DNA of 64,000 nucleotides. Origin: Ceriagrion tenellum. Its lineage: Eukaryota; Arthropoda; Insecta; Odonata; Coenagrionidae. The notes beneath the pieces were generated by a model, which was not told the DNA's origin, searched no databases, and saw only the letters and a program-made list of their open reading frames with translations. Both the position numbers and the translations under genes were made by a program. Position 1 is the stretch's first letter, and each line of letters starts with the position of its first letter. This document shows, one piece after another, positions 20,894 through 33,141 of the stretch. The DNA lies in the NCBI GenBank assembly GCA_963169105.1, contig OY720638.1, forward strand, positions 6,558,749-6,622,748, in the 5' to 3' direction.

Positions 20894-22005
20894 ATGATGA
20901 CTACGTATGTAAAGGAAGGAAAGATGACTGATCATGGAAGTCGGAAGCCAAGATCCGGCAGGAGTGAGAGTCGTGAGGCTTCTCCGGTCGTTATCCAGCG
21001 AAATTCTCACAAAGAAGGAAATATATTTAAAATGGGAACATGGAATATTAATACATTACTGGAACCTGGAAAACTAGAAGAGCTAAAAAACTGTATGGCC
21101 AATTACAAACTAGATATTTTGGGATTATGTGAAACAAGATGGGCTAGCAATAGTGATTTCAGATCAGAAAACTTCAGGGTTATCCATAGTGGAAGTGATA
21201 GATCAGGAAAAAAAATGGTGTAGCCATTTTACTTAGAGGTAAATGGTCATACAATGTTTTGAACACATATCATGTAAGTGACAGAATACTCATGATCAAA
21301 TTGAAAGCGGTTCCAACTAATATTGTAATAATACAGGTATACTTTCCAACTACAAAGAGTAGAGATGAAGAAATAGAAGAAATATATGAATGTATAGAAA
21401 ATTTGCTCGAGATGGTAGAAGACAAAGAGAATGTTATCCTTATGGGGGACTTTAATGCGTCAATAGGAATACTAGAAAACCAGAAACATGTTGGAAGATT
21501 TGGATTAGGAGATTTAAATCCGAGAGGTAGTAAACTGTTGGAATTCTGTTTACAACCTGAGTTGGTAATAACTAACACATGCTATGAGGTACACAAGAGG
21601 AGACGATACACATGGAAAGCACCTGGAGATAAAAAGAGATGCATGATAGATTACATTATAGTTAAGCAAAGATTTAGAAACCAGGTTAAATCTAGTCACA
21701 GCTACCCAGGAGCTAAGGTGGATAGCGATCACATACTAGTGATAGCAAACTGTGATATTAAATTTAAGAAGCATAAAACGGTTAATCATAGTAAATGGTG
21801 TTTACATAAACTAAAAGATGTTGACACTCTACAGGAATTTCACGAAACAGCTGGAAAACTAGTGAATGAAAATGATGGATGGGACGGTATTAAATCTGGC
21901 TTAATAACAGCTGCTGACAAGGTTCTAAAAGTAAAGAAACTGAAACGTAAAAAATCTCGGATGACCCAAGAGATCTTAGAGCTCATTGAAGAAAGAAATA
22001 AGTGA
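20894..22005 (+). pseudogene. LINE endonuclease domain (exo/endo/phosphatase fold)
   Basis: The first frame reads KMGTWNINTLLEPGKLEELK, then YKLDILGLCETRWASN, where the E of CETRW is a metal-binding catalytic residue. An eight-A run at about 21209-21216 shifts the frame; it resumes as GVAILLRG and VIIQVYFPTT. The later motifs ILMGDFNASIG and DYIIVKQRF lead to KVDSDHILV, carrying the D-N and SDH active-site residues of AP-endonuclease-like LINE enzymes. The domain nicks target DNA to prime reverse transcription. The shift is a one-base length change in a homopolymer, so it could be a real mutation or a sequencing error. A stop (TGA) follows at 22003-22005. Confidence 0.88.
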
Positions 22006-22011
22006 AGGTCC

Positions 22012-23678
22012 AAAAATTATAATAAATACAAGGCTGTTAAAAACAAGATAACAACAATGTGTAGGTTGCAGAAAGAAATATGGATGAACGAAACAAGCAA
22101 AGAAATTGAGAAAGATTTAGTTGAGGAGAAACTTGACAAAGCCTACAGCAAAGTAAAAACATTACAATATAGACCGAAAACTAAGAGTAACCTGGTGAAA
22201 GATAAACATGGGAAACTATTATTTGGGCATGAGGAGGTGTGTGATAGATGGAAAGAATATACTGAAGACTTGTATGAGGGCCACCCATAACAATAGCAAT
22301 GCTCTGAATAAATCAAAGCAAAATAAAGCCACCGGTGTGGATAACATTGCAGCAGAACTACTGCAAAATAGTGGTGATACAATTAAGAATAAACTTTTCA
22401 TGATTGAATCCAATTGATATGAGGAAGGAAAGGTACCACATGATTTCACAAAAAGCAGAACCATTACACTTCCCAAGAAAGGCATTGCAAAGGATTGCAC
22501 GAATTACTGAACAATAACGCTTCTGTCCCATGCTTCAAAAATTTCATTGGTTATAGTATAAGAGAGAATAAAAAAGAAAATTGATGCGACATTAGATAGT
22601 GATCAGTACGGCTTCAGACCAGGAAAAGGCACTCGAGAGGCAATTTTAGCATTGCGACAAATCCTAGAGAGGACGCTAGAAATTAACAGGAAAACTTATA
22701 TAGCTTTCGTTGATTTGGAAAAGGCTTTTGACCATGTTGACTGGAGACTACTGTTCCAAGCAATGTGCAAAATAGGGTTGGACTGGGGAGGCAAAAGATT
22801 AATTTTAAACCTCTACAAAAACCAAAGTACGGAAATAGAAATCAGTGGCACCAAGAAAGAAGCGAATATAAGAAGAGGTGTTAGACAAGGTTGCCCAATA
22901 TCGCCTTACTTGTTCAACTTATACATAGAAGAAGCAACGTCTGAAATGAAAATAAAGACAAGTGGATTTAAAATAAATGACAAACAAATTCATTGCATTC
23001 GATTTGCAGACGACATAGCTCTAGTAGCTGACTCAGAGAAGGTATTAAGTCGAATGCTCAAGGTTCTAAATAATATTTTATTAAAACTGAAACTTAAAAT
23101 AAACACCAAGAAAACAAAAATCATGGTGGTAGAAAGAAAGAGAAGAGAAAAGATAACGAATGTATGTATAGACGGAGGGAGACTGGAGGCTGGAGGAAGT
23201 AACAGAGTTCTGCTACTTGGATAGGATATTAGAGAATCATAACAACTGCTCCTCAGAGGTCAAAAGAAGAATAACGTTAGCCAAGAAAGCCTTTCAATTA
23301 AAGAAAAGTCTCCTAGTAAATAACAGCATTAGTATTGAGACTAGGAAGAAATTCCTGAAAAGCTTTGTATGGAGTGTGCTAACATATGGATGTGAGACAT
23401 GGACACTAAGGAAGAGTGAAATGACCAAACTTGAAGCTGCAGAAATGTGGTTTTGGAGGAGGATTACAAAAACTAGGTGGACCGACAGGAAAACTAATGA
23501 GCAAGTACTAAATGAAGTCCATACCGAAAGAGAAATATTGGAAACAATTAAAACAAGAAAAGCAAAGCTCATCGGACACTTACTCAGACACGACAACTTC
23601 ATACAAAATATTATGGAAGGAAAAATTCTAGGCAAAAGACAGAGAGGACGACCGAGAACTTCATACCTAAAAGTATAG
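22012..23678 (+). pseudogene. LINE reverse transcriptase and C-terminal region
   Basis: After a linker (KIWMNETSKE-like lysine/glutamate-rich, frame ending at 22290 and shifted again to 22208-22417) the RT core is open at 22652-23224. It reads TYIAFVDLEKAFDHVDW (block with catalytic D), RRGVRQGCPISPYLFNLYIE, and IRFADDIALVADS at about 23000, with the FADD metal-binding pair intact. A shift at about 23217 leads to the C-terminal frame 23217-23678 with SVLTYGCETWTLRK and LLRHDNFIQNIMEGK, ending RQRGRPRTSYLKV. Stops near 22418 and 22510 also interrupt it. The RT core looks young relative to the rest, but the protein cannot be made intact. Confidence 0.9.
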
Positions 23679-23790
23679 GCGATGAAAATGGGATACACCT
23701 CGTACAATGAAATGAAGAGGAAGGCTGAAAAAAGAGATTGTTGGAAGTCGTGGCTGCAACAACAAGGATAACCTTTAGAAGAGAAGGATC

Positions 23791-25284
23791 TCCGAAATTA
23801 ATGCGGTAAGGGGTAGAATTTTTGGTGTCATTGGATAGGTGAGAATTTTTTTTTTAATGAGACCAAATTCATTGATTTCTAAGTAAAATGATATTTCGCT
23901 CGGACTACCTTTAGCATTCCGACGAAACAATTTTTATTTGTAGCTGGAGTTAAAATGCCGGAAAAGTCTCTCGGCTTTCTACCCCTCAGTCCCGGGTTCG
24001 TGAGAAATTTCCATTATTATATTCTGTGAGATTCTAACACATTACATTACCCGCCGATAATCAGCAGGGGCCGTTGCGATGGATGTTAGGGCGATCGCCC
24101 CAAAGCTGGGTGAACTCGATGGCGATAATGCGCGGCCCTCGGCAGTTGATTTTTTTTCGGTGGAGTATGATTCGGAAACAGCGAAAGATGCCTCATCCCC
24201 CACGTGTACAATAGTAAATATAGCTTTTTTTCGTTTTCAACCTATTTGCTGCATTTTCAACTGACCCTTTCGGAAGAGTGTAGGAGACAATTGTGGAGTT
24301 CTATGCTTTTCCCGAGATAGACTCACTGGCGGAAGAAGTGCCATTGGCCGAATGTTTTCTGATTTTGATATTCGAGAATACTTTATGGGGAAAACGTGGC
24401 TCCGATCGGTCGAGAGACTTCCTGGAGGCCGTTAACGGTAGACAAATATGTAAATATTTATCGCAAAGCGATGTGATTACTTCGAATTTCCAAGAAATCG
24501 TGCTCCAAGGCGGATAATTTTTACTCAATTTTTCCTTCAATCGCGAAGAGACACCTGCCATGAAAGAGAGGAGAACAAATGCCAGAATAACGGTTACTTA
24601 AGCTTAAGTAATAAAATATTACTAACATCGACTCATTAATTAGCACGTCAAAAAACATCGCGCCTACCGCAGTCATTTTTTAACAGTCTGCCCCGATCTG
24701 ATTTCGGTACGCAAGCTACAGTTAGAAGTTCTTATAAGCAAGTCACGAGGGTGATAGGGGGTCATAGATAACGCATAACTCCTCACATGACGCTAAAAGC
24801 CACATCAAAACTCCTGGAAATCTACCTAATTCTAGATCTACCTATAAGAACCTTGCCCTGGTATATCAGTATGAGGACGAAGAGACGTGTTGCCAAGCGT
24901 TCCATCCTCGCGCAGTCTCGGACTGTGTTAGCCTCCAAAGTTAACGCCATCGACTGGAGCTTTGAATACCAACTTCCAGATCCGTACTACACCCCACTTA
25001 GCCTGGACTAAGATACATCTCCTAACCCAGGGTTTCACTTGAAATCCAAGAACACGGCCGCAAGCGCTTTGGTGGGAATTATGAAGGCACGAGTGAATGG
25101 AGGCTTGAGAAGGACAGTGGGTTTTCCAGAAAGCCTTAAGTTTCAGTAAAAACGGAATACATTGGCCAGGAAGGACACAATACGAGGCGGGTAAACGGAA
25201 AATACCTTTAATTTGTAATGGCATTCGGTTTCAGCTTAGAACGGAGGATGAGCAGTTGATAATTTTCAAAGAACCACGAAACTA
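23791..25284. other. Intergenic, nothing recognised
   Basis: Short frames at 24079-24264, 24293-24517 and 24787-25011 have no recognisable domain. No repeat match was noticed. Confidence 0.4.
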
Positions 25285-25444
25285 GCCACTGTCCCGAATA
25301 CAGCACAATAGGTCATTTTCAGTCGGGTGAACAGCAGTAACAACGTCCTGGGCAGAAAATATTCTACCCAGGCGGGACTCGAACCCGCGACCCTCGGGTT
25401 AGCAGGCGAGGCCTTTACCCCCCCCCCCAATCCCCCCGCCACCA
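25285..25444 (-). repeat. tRNA-derived SINE, copy 1
   Basis: On the minus strand a B box (GGTTCGAGTCC, 25375-25385) follows a GCCTGCTAACCCGAGGG arm and precedes the non-tRNA tail GGGTAGAATATTTTCTGCCC. It matches 30430-30603 closely but lacks about 20-28 bp present there between the CAACG and GTCCTGGGC words. Internal pol III promoter boxes plus a family-specific body identify a SINE rather than a tRNA gene. Intergenic A-box region is disrupted by a C-rich run. Confidence 0.85.
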
Positions 25445-28400
25445 GATTTCGACGGAAACTGTGGAAAGGCTAATGAAGTGAGGGAGGAATAGTGAACAAG
25501 GATAGGTTAATGATGAGGCCATTGGAAATGAAACCGCGAAAGGTAATGACTGCACGTGGGTGGGAAACCGAAAGGTTTATCCGGCGTAAAAGCGGATTTT
25601 GTTCAGCAAGGCTGCAACATACGGAGGCTTATGCATTTAAAGGAAGTGGATATAAAAATAAAACAGTGGACTTGGGTAGACAGAATGATGGATAATTGAA
25701 GGAGGAGAAAAGATCAAAGATCAAAAGTGGTAAAGGAACGGAGCAGTACACTCACACGTGTAGCGAAGCAGCGAGGAGAAGTTCTCCGTCGAAAGGCCAA
25801 GTTGTTGATGTTGAAGAGGAAAGCAGCAACGCATCAAAACATGCACGATAGTTGGCCACAAAACTGCCATAGACGTCGCGGTTGAACGAGGTGCATCTCT
25901 CGCAGGAAGACATAGGAAACGGGGTCGCGTTATTGGGACTACGGAAAGCAGAGAGATTGTGTTTTAAGGGACAGGTTTCGCAAACAGGTCTAAGGCAGAT
26001 TTGATGCCAATTTGCGAACAGTCCTTTGGAAGAAGTAAGAGCAACTGCGGCGAAGTGGAATAATGGGTTGGGGTGGCAGAAAGGGACTATCGCACGACCA
26101 ATAACCACGAAAGCCTTTCCTTAAGCAATATCTACTCTACACGCGTCAATTCCCTCAACATTCTTTTCCTCTTCCTTCTGACAACCTTACCATAAACATC
26201 ACCTTCCTTAATATCCCTCCTTAACATTCATACGCCCCAAAGCCTCACAAGTGAATTGAAAACAACCAATCGGGCTCCTAAATGTAAACCTACCACTCAT
26301 ACCGAAACGACACCTGAAGCATGCCATCGTCCAAGACGCAAGACCTGCGCTACTAGCATTTCCTTACTCCTCCACAAAACGTACCTCTTATTTTCTCTTC
26401 CTCCTCTTGCATTAGGCATAATGTTGTCCAGATCCTTCCGCGTAATCTCCGAAACACCTTCGGCATCGGGCTCACAACGGGGTCCTCTCGACATCCGACA
26501 GTCACACACACTCCTGTAACCCTTTCTCCTAAAATGCCTCCGCCTCCGTCCTCACCCATGCCTCCTCCTTTTAGAGGCTTTAAGGAGGTTGGTCTTGAAG
26601 TCCATGTCATTTTCTTCATATTCGCAGGAATTGTAGAATAAAAAGCCCTCTATCGATTGGCTTAATTAGAAATACACCTTTCCGTCCTGGTTTTTCCAAT
26701 AATCGCATTAGAAAATAGCTATATTTACATTACGCAGTACAGTAGGAGCGGATCCTTGGTACATAAAATACAGATTTAGAGTGTTGAAACCCATGTCGTT
26801 TATACAAAAAACGGTATGACATACACAAGGATTTAAGAAATTGATTAGTGAAAAAATGACGGTAGGTTCCCGACTTAGTTTTTGAGAAATTAAATGATTA
26901 TTATCGAAATTTTATCCGAGACACAGTAGTTAGCTGATAGGGGCGCTGGGGTCGGTCATACATGTGGAAGTGAACTTACACATACCGTGGGAATTCATAC
27001 AGAGAGGAACGTTTCAGAAGCTGTAAATTGTTCGTTTGAAATGTAGTACCACCTCGATCAAGAAACAAACACCGGTCAAAAAACGAAGGACTTCATATAA
27101 CCCAAACAGACTCGGTAAATATTCTTAAAACATTTTGTTGTCACATAATAATAATTAACATCACTTACCGACTGATAAATGCGGCACTTACAGCTTTAAT
27201 GAACGCTTGTAATCATAAATATTTCTGAATAATACAAACTAGTTGTTTTTAAATCCTAATGTATACCTCTGTGATTTGAATTCATGTCTGTTCATCATCA
27301 TAGGCAGAAGTAGGCATACATACTTGTATTATGACCTTAGGTAACATTCCTATTCTTAATGCCGTAAGCCCATCATTTATATAAATTACTTTCTTTACTC
27401 TACTTTCTATATCATTTCTCACAATTTTGAACTCTAGCACCTGAACGGTCGATCTGGTCGAAATTCTGGCATTCAATTTTTTGTAGGCAACGAAGCGTTC
27501 GTTTAAATGTTCAGTTTTTATCTTTTTCGGGGGGGGGGAATATTTTTAAAGCGAGTTACGATGATGAAAAAACATTTTAAAAGATGTTAGAGAAACAAAC
27601 TATGAAAAAAAAAGATACTTCCCTTCAGAGAATGGAACCTCACGCCTTCCACTCCACTACCCACTACATTACCTCTCGTCTGCCACTCAGTCGGACGTAG
27701 ATATGTGTAGAAGCACTTTAAATATACAAAAACAATGTATAAAGAGCGTTATAGTACTAATCTCCACAATATCACCATTCAGTGATCAATTTAGTCCTGA
27801 AAAGACTACTTTGTATTATGTGAGCTTCTAAAAAGAACTTATTTAATGTGTTTAAAGTAGGAAAGCACTTCAGCACACGCACAACAAACACCAGTCACTA
27901 AGGACATCAACGAAGTTCAGTACAGCGTTGCCAAAGTTTTTAGAAAATAATAAACCTTGAAATAAATGTAAATGTATGGTTTACTTGAGAAACTATTGTT
28001 ACATAACAATCACATGAATTTTTAGATATTTCTGGTGATATATATTGTAGAAAAGGTTTCATAAATCAAATTACTTATTTAGGCCCAATCGCTGCACGAC
28101 TCCACTCTTGGCATTGGATTAAAAAATCTTTTCGTAGACCGGCCCTCCTAATATTCATTTTTAATGCGATATTTCAGCTTTCCTCAAAATTCGGCATATT
28201 AAAATTCTAAGCAGTATTCTTTTAAAGGCTAATTTACATAATTAAAACCTTCGGGATGCCGCTAGAATTATGAGTCGCTCAGTCGCGAACCAACCTCCTC
28301 CATTCCACTGCCGTTTCAAAGAAGGCTCTTGCTCTTGCCTCCCTCCACACTAGGACTTCAAAACGCTACGGCAGCCTCGTCATTTGCAATGTCAAACTAT

Positions 28401-29383
28401 TTTCCTCTGATAAATCGAGCCCACAGACCCCTTCTTTGTCCTCTGCTCCTCTTCCCTCCTTCCTCAACCCCTCTTCCTCGCTTACTTCCCATTCTATCGT
28501 CTCCAGCTTTCAACGCCCGACATACACCTGTTCATTGCGGGGCAAAAATTTCGAAATATTATTCGTGTGAGTGACTTTTTTGTTTTCTGATTTCACACAA
28601 TGCATATGGCTCTACACAAATGTTATCGCGACTTGTAACACATTATGAGTTTATTCATCTTTGTGTTTTGCAATCATCTTGTGCTCTCTTCCGTCCGCGA
28701 GCGGCCACTTCTGTCTTATTGTTCAGCCCATTCACTCATGGAGTGTTAAGCTGCAAACAACTTCCTAATCGCTCTACTCCTCTTCTCACCAGTTCCGCTT
28801 CCATCTTCCTAATTCTTGCACAAACCCCAGTCCCCGCTTGAACTCCCTCTCTATGTTCAACGTATATGAGCTTGATTGCAGCCGATTACATGAAGGTAGT
28901 ACTCCCGCGGTCACACCGGGAACCCAAAGCATTTCTTTCAAACCATCCGGCTGGAATCGTATTCAATCACATCCTCACAAAAGTGTCTCACCAGTAATTC
29001 CTTCCATCATTACAATCATTCAGAAATCTAACCAATAAAAAGCACTCGCCGACACAAATGTTCCAACGATAAAGAGAGCATCCTCACTTAAGCAGACACG
29101 GTATGAACTGTCGCATTTGTAGTATTTGATAAATATGCCAACATATCTGAATGACTTCGGCAAGTGAATCATCCCTCTTTCCAAATCCCCCGACTTCACG
29201 ACCCTAATGCTTATTTTAAAAACTAAACGACCTTATACCACGAGTATTTGGACCAGCCGAAGGCCTCACTCCCTCCGGTATCGCCTCACTCCTTCCGATA
29301 TTACCATCGCCTCACTCCCAAACCTCAGAGCTTCCCATTTTCCTTCTTTCCTCAAATCCACAAAACCAGCATGTTTCGAGTCT
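25445..29383. other. Long stretch without recognised features
   Basis: Nearly 4 kb without a supportable gene. Open frames (25492-25695, 25752-26108 minus, 26256-26619, 28329-28574, 28620-29038) are short and show no domain. 28320-28900 is pyrimidine-rich. A G run lies near 27530. Confidence 0.4.
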
Positions 29384-29815
29384 CCTCGCGCAGGTTAAAA
29401 GTTCTCCCCCCCCCCGGTCTAGAAGCTATTAGCTTATGGCCTGGGTAGGTGAACAGAGGGAAAGGGATAATGGGAGTGGGAAAGGACTAGCGAAACACAC
29501 AACCCCTGCGTGGCCGACACCATGAGGCGGATTGACGTCAAAAGGACGACAATGGGCCTCCGCCTCCCTGCAGTCCTCGTATCTGTCGGGTTCCCCCGAC
29601 AACATCAGACGAGTCCCCATCAGTCTCCCTTGCGCGAAGACTTACCGCACATCTAATGAAAATAAGAGAAGCCCGTTGCCCAAAATATTGGGACTGGGTA
29701 TTCCCCGACTCCCTTTACGGGTAGGCGTCGTGCGGTCTGCCGGAGTACTTCATCGGCTGGGGATCCTCCGGACCAATGGACGGTCAAAACGGACCAATAT
29801 TAGTAAAAATTGGGT
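29384..29815 (+). repeat. Interspersed repeat R3, copy 2
   Basis: It matches the reverse complement of 19030-19434 (see that entry). The two copies differ by many substitutions and small indels, so the pair is old and the inversion reflects independent insertions rather than one recent duplication. Confidence 0.75.
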
Positions 29816-30429
29816 ACTTCGCCGCGATAGCCCCGATCACACACCGATCATAAAACCAGCAATCCCAGTCACTCCGTTGTCTCCAAGATGACGTCAACAA
29901 GTCAGTTTAGATTTGTTTTTTTTTTCTACCATACACAGTGGGGGGGCCACCGTCGTTGACAGTTGAAGCCTGAAAGATTTTCCTCGAGTGACCTTTTCGT
30001 TAATTTTCAAGTATCTACGTATTTTTAATTATATAAATTTTGCGTTAACCATTCGCGAAGTACGTAGACGAGGAGAGCAGAATAAGAGGTAAAGGAAGAA
30101 GTGGGTGGGAGGCTGGCGATGCGCTCGGCAGGATGAGGGGGGGGGGGCTGGGTGGAGAGCGGTAAGGGGAGGCGATGACAAGGAAATGAGGAGGGGGCGC
30201 GAGGGAATGGGGGAGTCATCGCGACCGTGCACGGGAACCAAAGTAGAAGATTAGGAGTCGAAGAGGTTTAGGTAGGACTACGATCGGTAGTGGTTACGTG
30301 GGCTAAGAACGTTGAAATGCCTTTTCAGGGTACAGCCTGGGTCTAAACTTTTTAATGTAATTAAAATGGCCGAAGGGGTAGAGATGCCCGGAATGATTAT
30401 ATTGTAGCCACTTATTTTTTCGTTCATCT
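29816..30429. other. Intergenic with G-rich simple sequence
   Basis: 30080-30220 is a G/A-rich simple tract (minus-strand Pro/Ser/Leu frames are compositional). Nothing else recognised. Confidence 0.45.
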
Positions 30430-30603
30430 TTACTATCCAGAATACGGCACAATGCGCCAATTTACGTCGGGTGAATAACAGTAACAACGGACGAGAGACA
30501 AACACCCATGTCCTGGGCAGATAATATTCTACCCAGGCGGGACTCGAACCCGCGACCCTCGGGTTAGCAGGCGAGGACTTTACCCCGCCGCCACCGGGGC
30601 CGA
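30430..30603 (-). repeat. tRNA-derived SINE, copy 2
   Basis: On the minus strand the tRNA-like head reads GGTGGCGGCGGGGTAAAGTC (A-box side), then GCCTGCTAACC, then the B box GGTTCGAGTCC (30540-30550), then GGGTAGAATATTATCTGCCC and a tail. It is the fuller of the two copies in this window. CCGGGG at the head and the CAATTTACGTCGGGTGAATA tail define the family. Confidence 0.88.
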
Positions 30604-32240
30604 TATTGTTCTCAAAATTGTAGCAAATATAGTATATAGTATGGGAGGCAGCACGTGTAGGGACAGAGGGGGAGGGATCAAGGGGAGGGGTGGAGAGAGA
30701 GAGAAAGGAGGGATTGCATCGTACACAATGGATCAAATATTCCGTGGTGTCCTGCTAATAGTCAAATGCAAAATGCTGGACATAACTTACATAAAACGAC
30801 GTAAAATATATAAGGGGTTGAGTGGGAGGTTTAGGGAAGGGAAGGGAGGGAACAATTTCGGAATTTTTTGAGAAGTCGTTTCGAAGTGAGGATCGAGTAT
30901 ATTTTGCATCTTGGCCGTCTGCAACACGTGGTAGGATTGGATGACTAATATGGTGAGAGGTCTTTGGCGGAGTAGATCTGATTGGTTTGGGAAACGTTCA
31001 TAAGTCACAGCTGGGCGAGTAGGGATGAGGTTAGAGGTGGTTAGATAGGTCGAAAGAAGATGAAATTGATCTTTAAGGTGAAGGGACAGTGTGCCGGGGA
31101 AGAATATGGAGCAAATGGATAATTGCTGAGATTCGAATCGGATGATGGTTTAGGTTGGAAAGACTTGTTGATGAAGACTTGAGGATTGTTTTGAAGGAAG
31201 AACGTATGAGGATATTCCCTGCAGAGATGAGAGTGGTGCACGTTGGATAGGAAAAGGTCATGGCCAAGGCTTATAGCAAATTCGATGACCTCAGATGAAA
31301 AGAGAGTATGGGAGAGAACGTCTGATGTGAGAGACATGGAAACTGCTGAAATTACTGTATAGCTGCTAGTTTATGGGTTTCACGTGGACAGAGGTACTGG
31401 ATTTGTAGGCGGATAAACAGATGATGGCATATAAGAGTTAGTGTTACGTTATTAGAGTGGAAGAGGCACTCGAGGATAAAGATACAGACGATGATGCGTT
31501 GAGAGAGGAAACTGATGAAAGTACGGAGTCACGTGACAAAAAAGGCTATTATCATCCGTGTTTCGGTGCCAGGGGAGAAGTTTGGAGGGGATTTCGGAGC
31601 GAAGTTCGTCTCGAAGAGCGAGGGAGAGGTTGGCGTAAGAGGGACGGAATCTACTTCACATGGCACAGCCCTTGGTTAGGAGAGAGGAAGGATTATGGGC
31701 GGAGAAGGGTGAGAATGACGTGACGGCGTTCTAAGAAATCAGTGAGGGTAAGTGAGGAGGCGGGCGTTAGTTAATGGACTAGATATGAAGTGTCAAGTGA
31801 CATACACTTTGGCCTTCAAAAGCGGTGTGGAAAGTAATGGCGAGAATTAAGGGGAGGTGAAATTGAGAAGTATAAATCCCAATTCGTTAACTATCGAGAA
31901 ACAGTAACAACTCAAGCTCATAACGCTCTAAGGCGGTCGATCTGAGTACAAGTGATAATATCTATGAGGCCAATGGATAACTTTCCGATTCCTTCTCTTG
32001 AATCCCTCTCCCTACGAGCCCACTATTAATTATGCACATAAGCAAGCCTTGCTACTTCTCAAGAAAAAGTAATCACCAGAGCGCGGGAAAAAGTCCTTAA
32101 TTTTTCAAAAAAAGACACCTAAAAAGTCTCAAATATTTTTTAAGTCTCGAAAAAGTCCGATGTAGTATCTTAAGTATATTCCAAAATGGTACAAAAATTA
32201 GGAATAAGAGCTTGGAATTAGTTTGAAAATAGTTTCACAT
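30604..32240. other. Purine-rich intergenic stretch
   Basis: 30640-31860 is G/A-rich on the plus strand and contains several open frames on both strands (minus 31041-31337, plus 31457-31723) without domains. Possibly an old, unrecognised repeat read antisense. Confidence 0.35.
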
Positions 32241-32251
32241 TGTAATATTAC

Positions 32252-32312
32252 ACAGCAAGTTTTATTTCTTCCGAGCGAGGGTTTCGACAACAACATAGTC
32301 ATTATCAAGGTA
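32252..32312 (-). repeat. Retroelement-terminus-like motif (CTTGATAATG...GTCGAAACCC)
   Basis: On the minus strand CCTTGATAATGACTATGTTG, then GTCGAAACC, then AAGAAATAAAAC downstream. This CTGATRA...GAAAC-type pattern with a nearby AATAAA recurs at 32750, 41501, 52576 and 54430 and is typical of ends of Penelope-like or related retroelements. Confidence 0.45.
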
Positions 32313-32344
32313 GCAGTGGTTCAACACGAGCTCCTTATACACAG

Positions 32345-32460
32345 AGTTGGGGGGAGGGGAGGGAAGGGAGGGGGAAGGGAGGGGGAAGGAAGGGAGGCAG
32401 AGGATGGGGAAGGAGCAAAGGGGCGGAGAGTGGTCCGAAATAAAGAGGGGGGGGGGTTTG
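32345..32460 (+). repeat. GGGAGG simple sequence
   Basis: A tract of GGGGAGGGAAGGGAGGGGGA-type repeats and an adjacent G run. Potential quadruplex former. Frames through it are compositional. Confidence 0.8.
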
Positions 32461-32749
32461 AGCGCTGTTAAAGAAGAGCTTACAATTAGTTACACTGATT
32501 GTTTGCAAATATCACAGGATTTTCAAAATAAAAGTAAGGATCTTTAGAAAGGATTAAAAGAGGGACTAAACATGGAAAATAAGGGTCTTAAGGAGAAAAA
32601 TATCTGCTATATTTTTAAAATGTTTTAATAAAATATCGATATAGTTATATAAAGCGTATCAGGCTCAACTTTGTGGAAGTAATTGATACTGATATCCATT
32701 TCCAAATGAATGGCAAAGGTAACTATCCACATAGAATTTTTAATAGTTA

Positions 32750-32800
32750 CCGACCATGGTTTCAGCACCTACTAGTAGTGCCTTTATCAAGGTGCCTTAC
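32750..32800 (-). repeat. Retroelement-terminus-like motif, second copy
   Basis: On the minus strand CCTTGATAAAGGCACTACTA, then GGTGCTGAAACCATGG. Same arrangement as at 32252. Confidence 0.45.
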
Positions 32801-33141
32801 GGAATGCATACCCGGAGCAATGATGAATTAATTTAGGTCGCTCCCAGGAAAAAGAGACGTTGAACGTAGTTGAATAAGTGGTAATTATACATGCAATTGG
32901 GGGAGGGGGAGGATCATGTTTGTCTTATATATAAATTTTAGATTAGAGACGACTCAAAACTTATATTTATTTGCCTTATACAAGCACACCGTATAGTTAT
33001 TTGGCCTTTCAAACTATTTTAACTTCCATTCTATTATTAAAAACACAAAAATAAAGTTCGTCGCGAACCTCTGCCGAGTGGCGAATAGGGCTGAGTACCC
33101 GTCCTCTCCGGCAGGAGGCACGGGGGGAGGCACGGGAGACA

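Larger units (their letters stand above)
20670..23790 (+). mobile_element. RTE-clade-like non-LTR retrotransposon (LINE)
   Basis: The element holds a 5' leader (about 20670-20893), an apurinic endonuclease domain, a long linker, a reverse transcriptase (RT) and a C-terminal region ending near 23675. Domain order and the C-terminal signature (YGCETWTLRKSE, then RRITKTRWTDRKT, then IGHLLR) fit RTE-like elements, often annotated as craniofacial development protein 2-like (endonuclease) plus RT. The leader contains repeated GCGGATGAGC words and a strong stem (CCTCTACC with GGTAGAGG). No poly-A tail or clear target duplication is seen. Several frameshifts and stops make it non-autonomous. Confidence 0.88.

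Noticed and set aside
24079..24264. Short GC-balanced frame starting MDVRAIAPKLGELDGDNARP
   Set aside because: Only 61 codons, no splice partner or family; not called.
25375..30550. tRNA genes suggested by perfect B boxes
   Set aside because: No closed cloverleaf with paired acceptor stem; shared non-tRNA body shows they are SINEs.
31041..31723. Possible antisense Penelope or other retroelement ORF
   Set aside because: No RT, endonuclease or other motif could be read in any frame.
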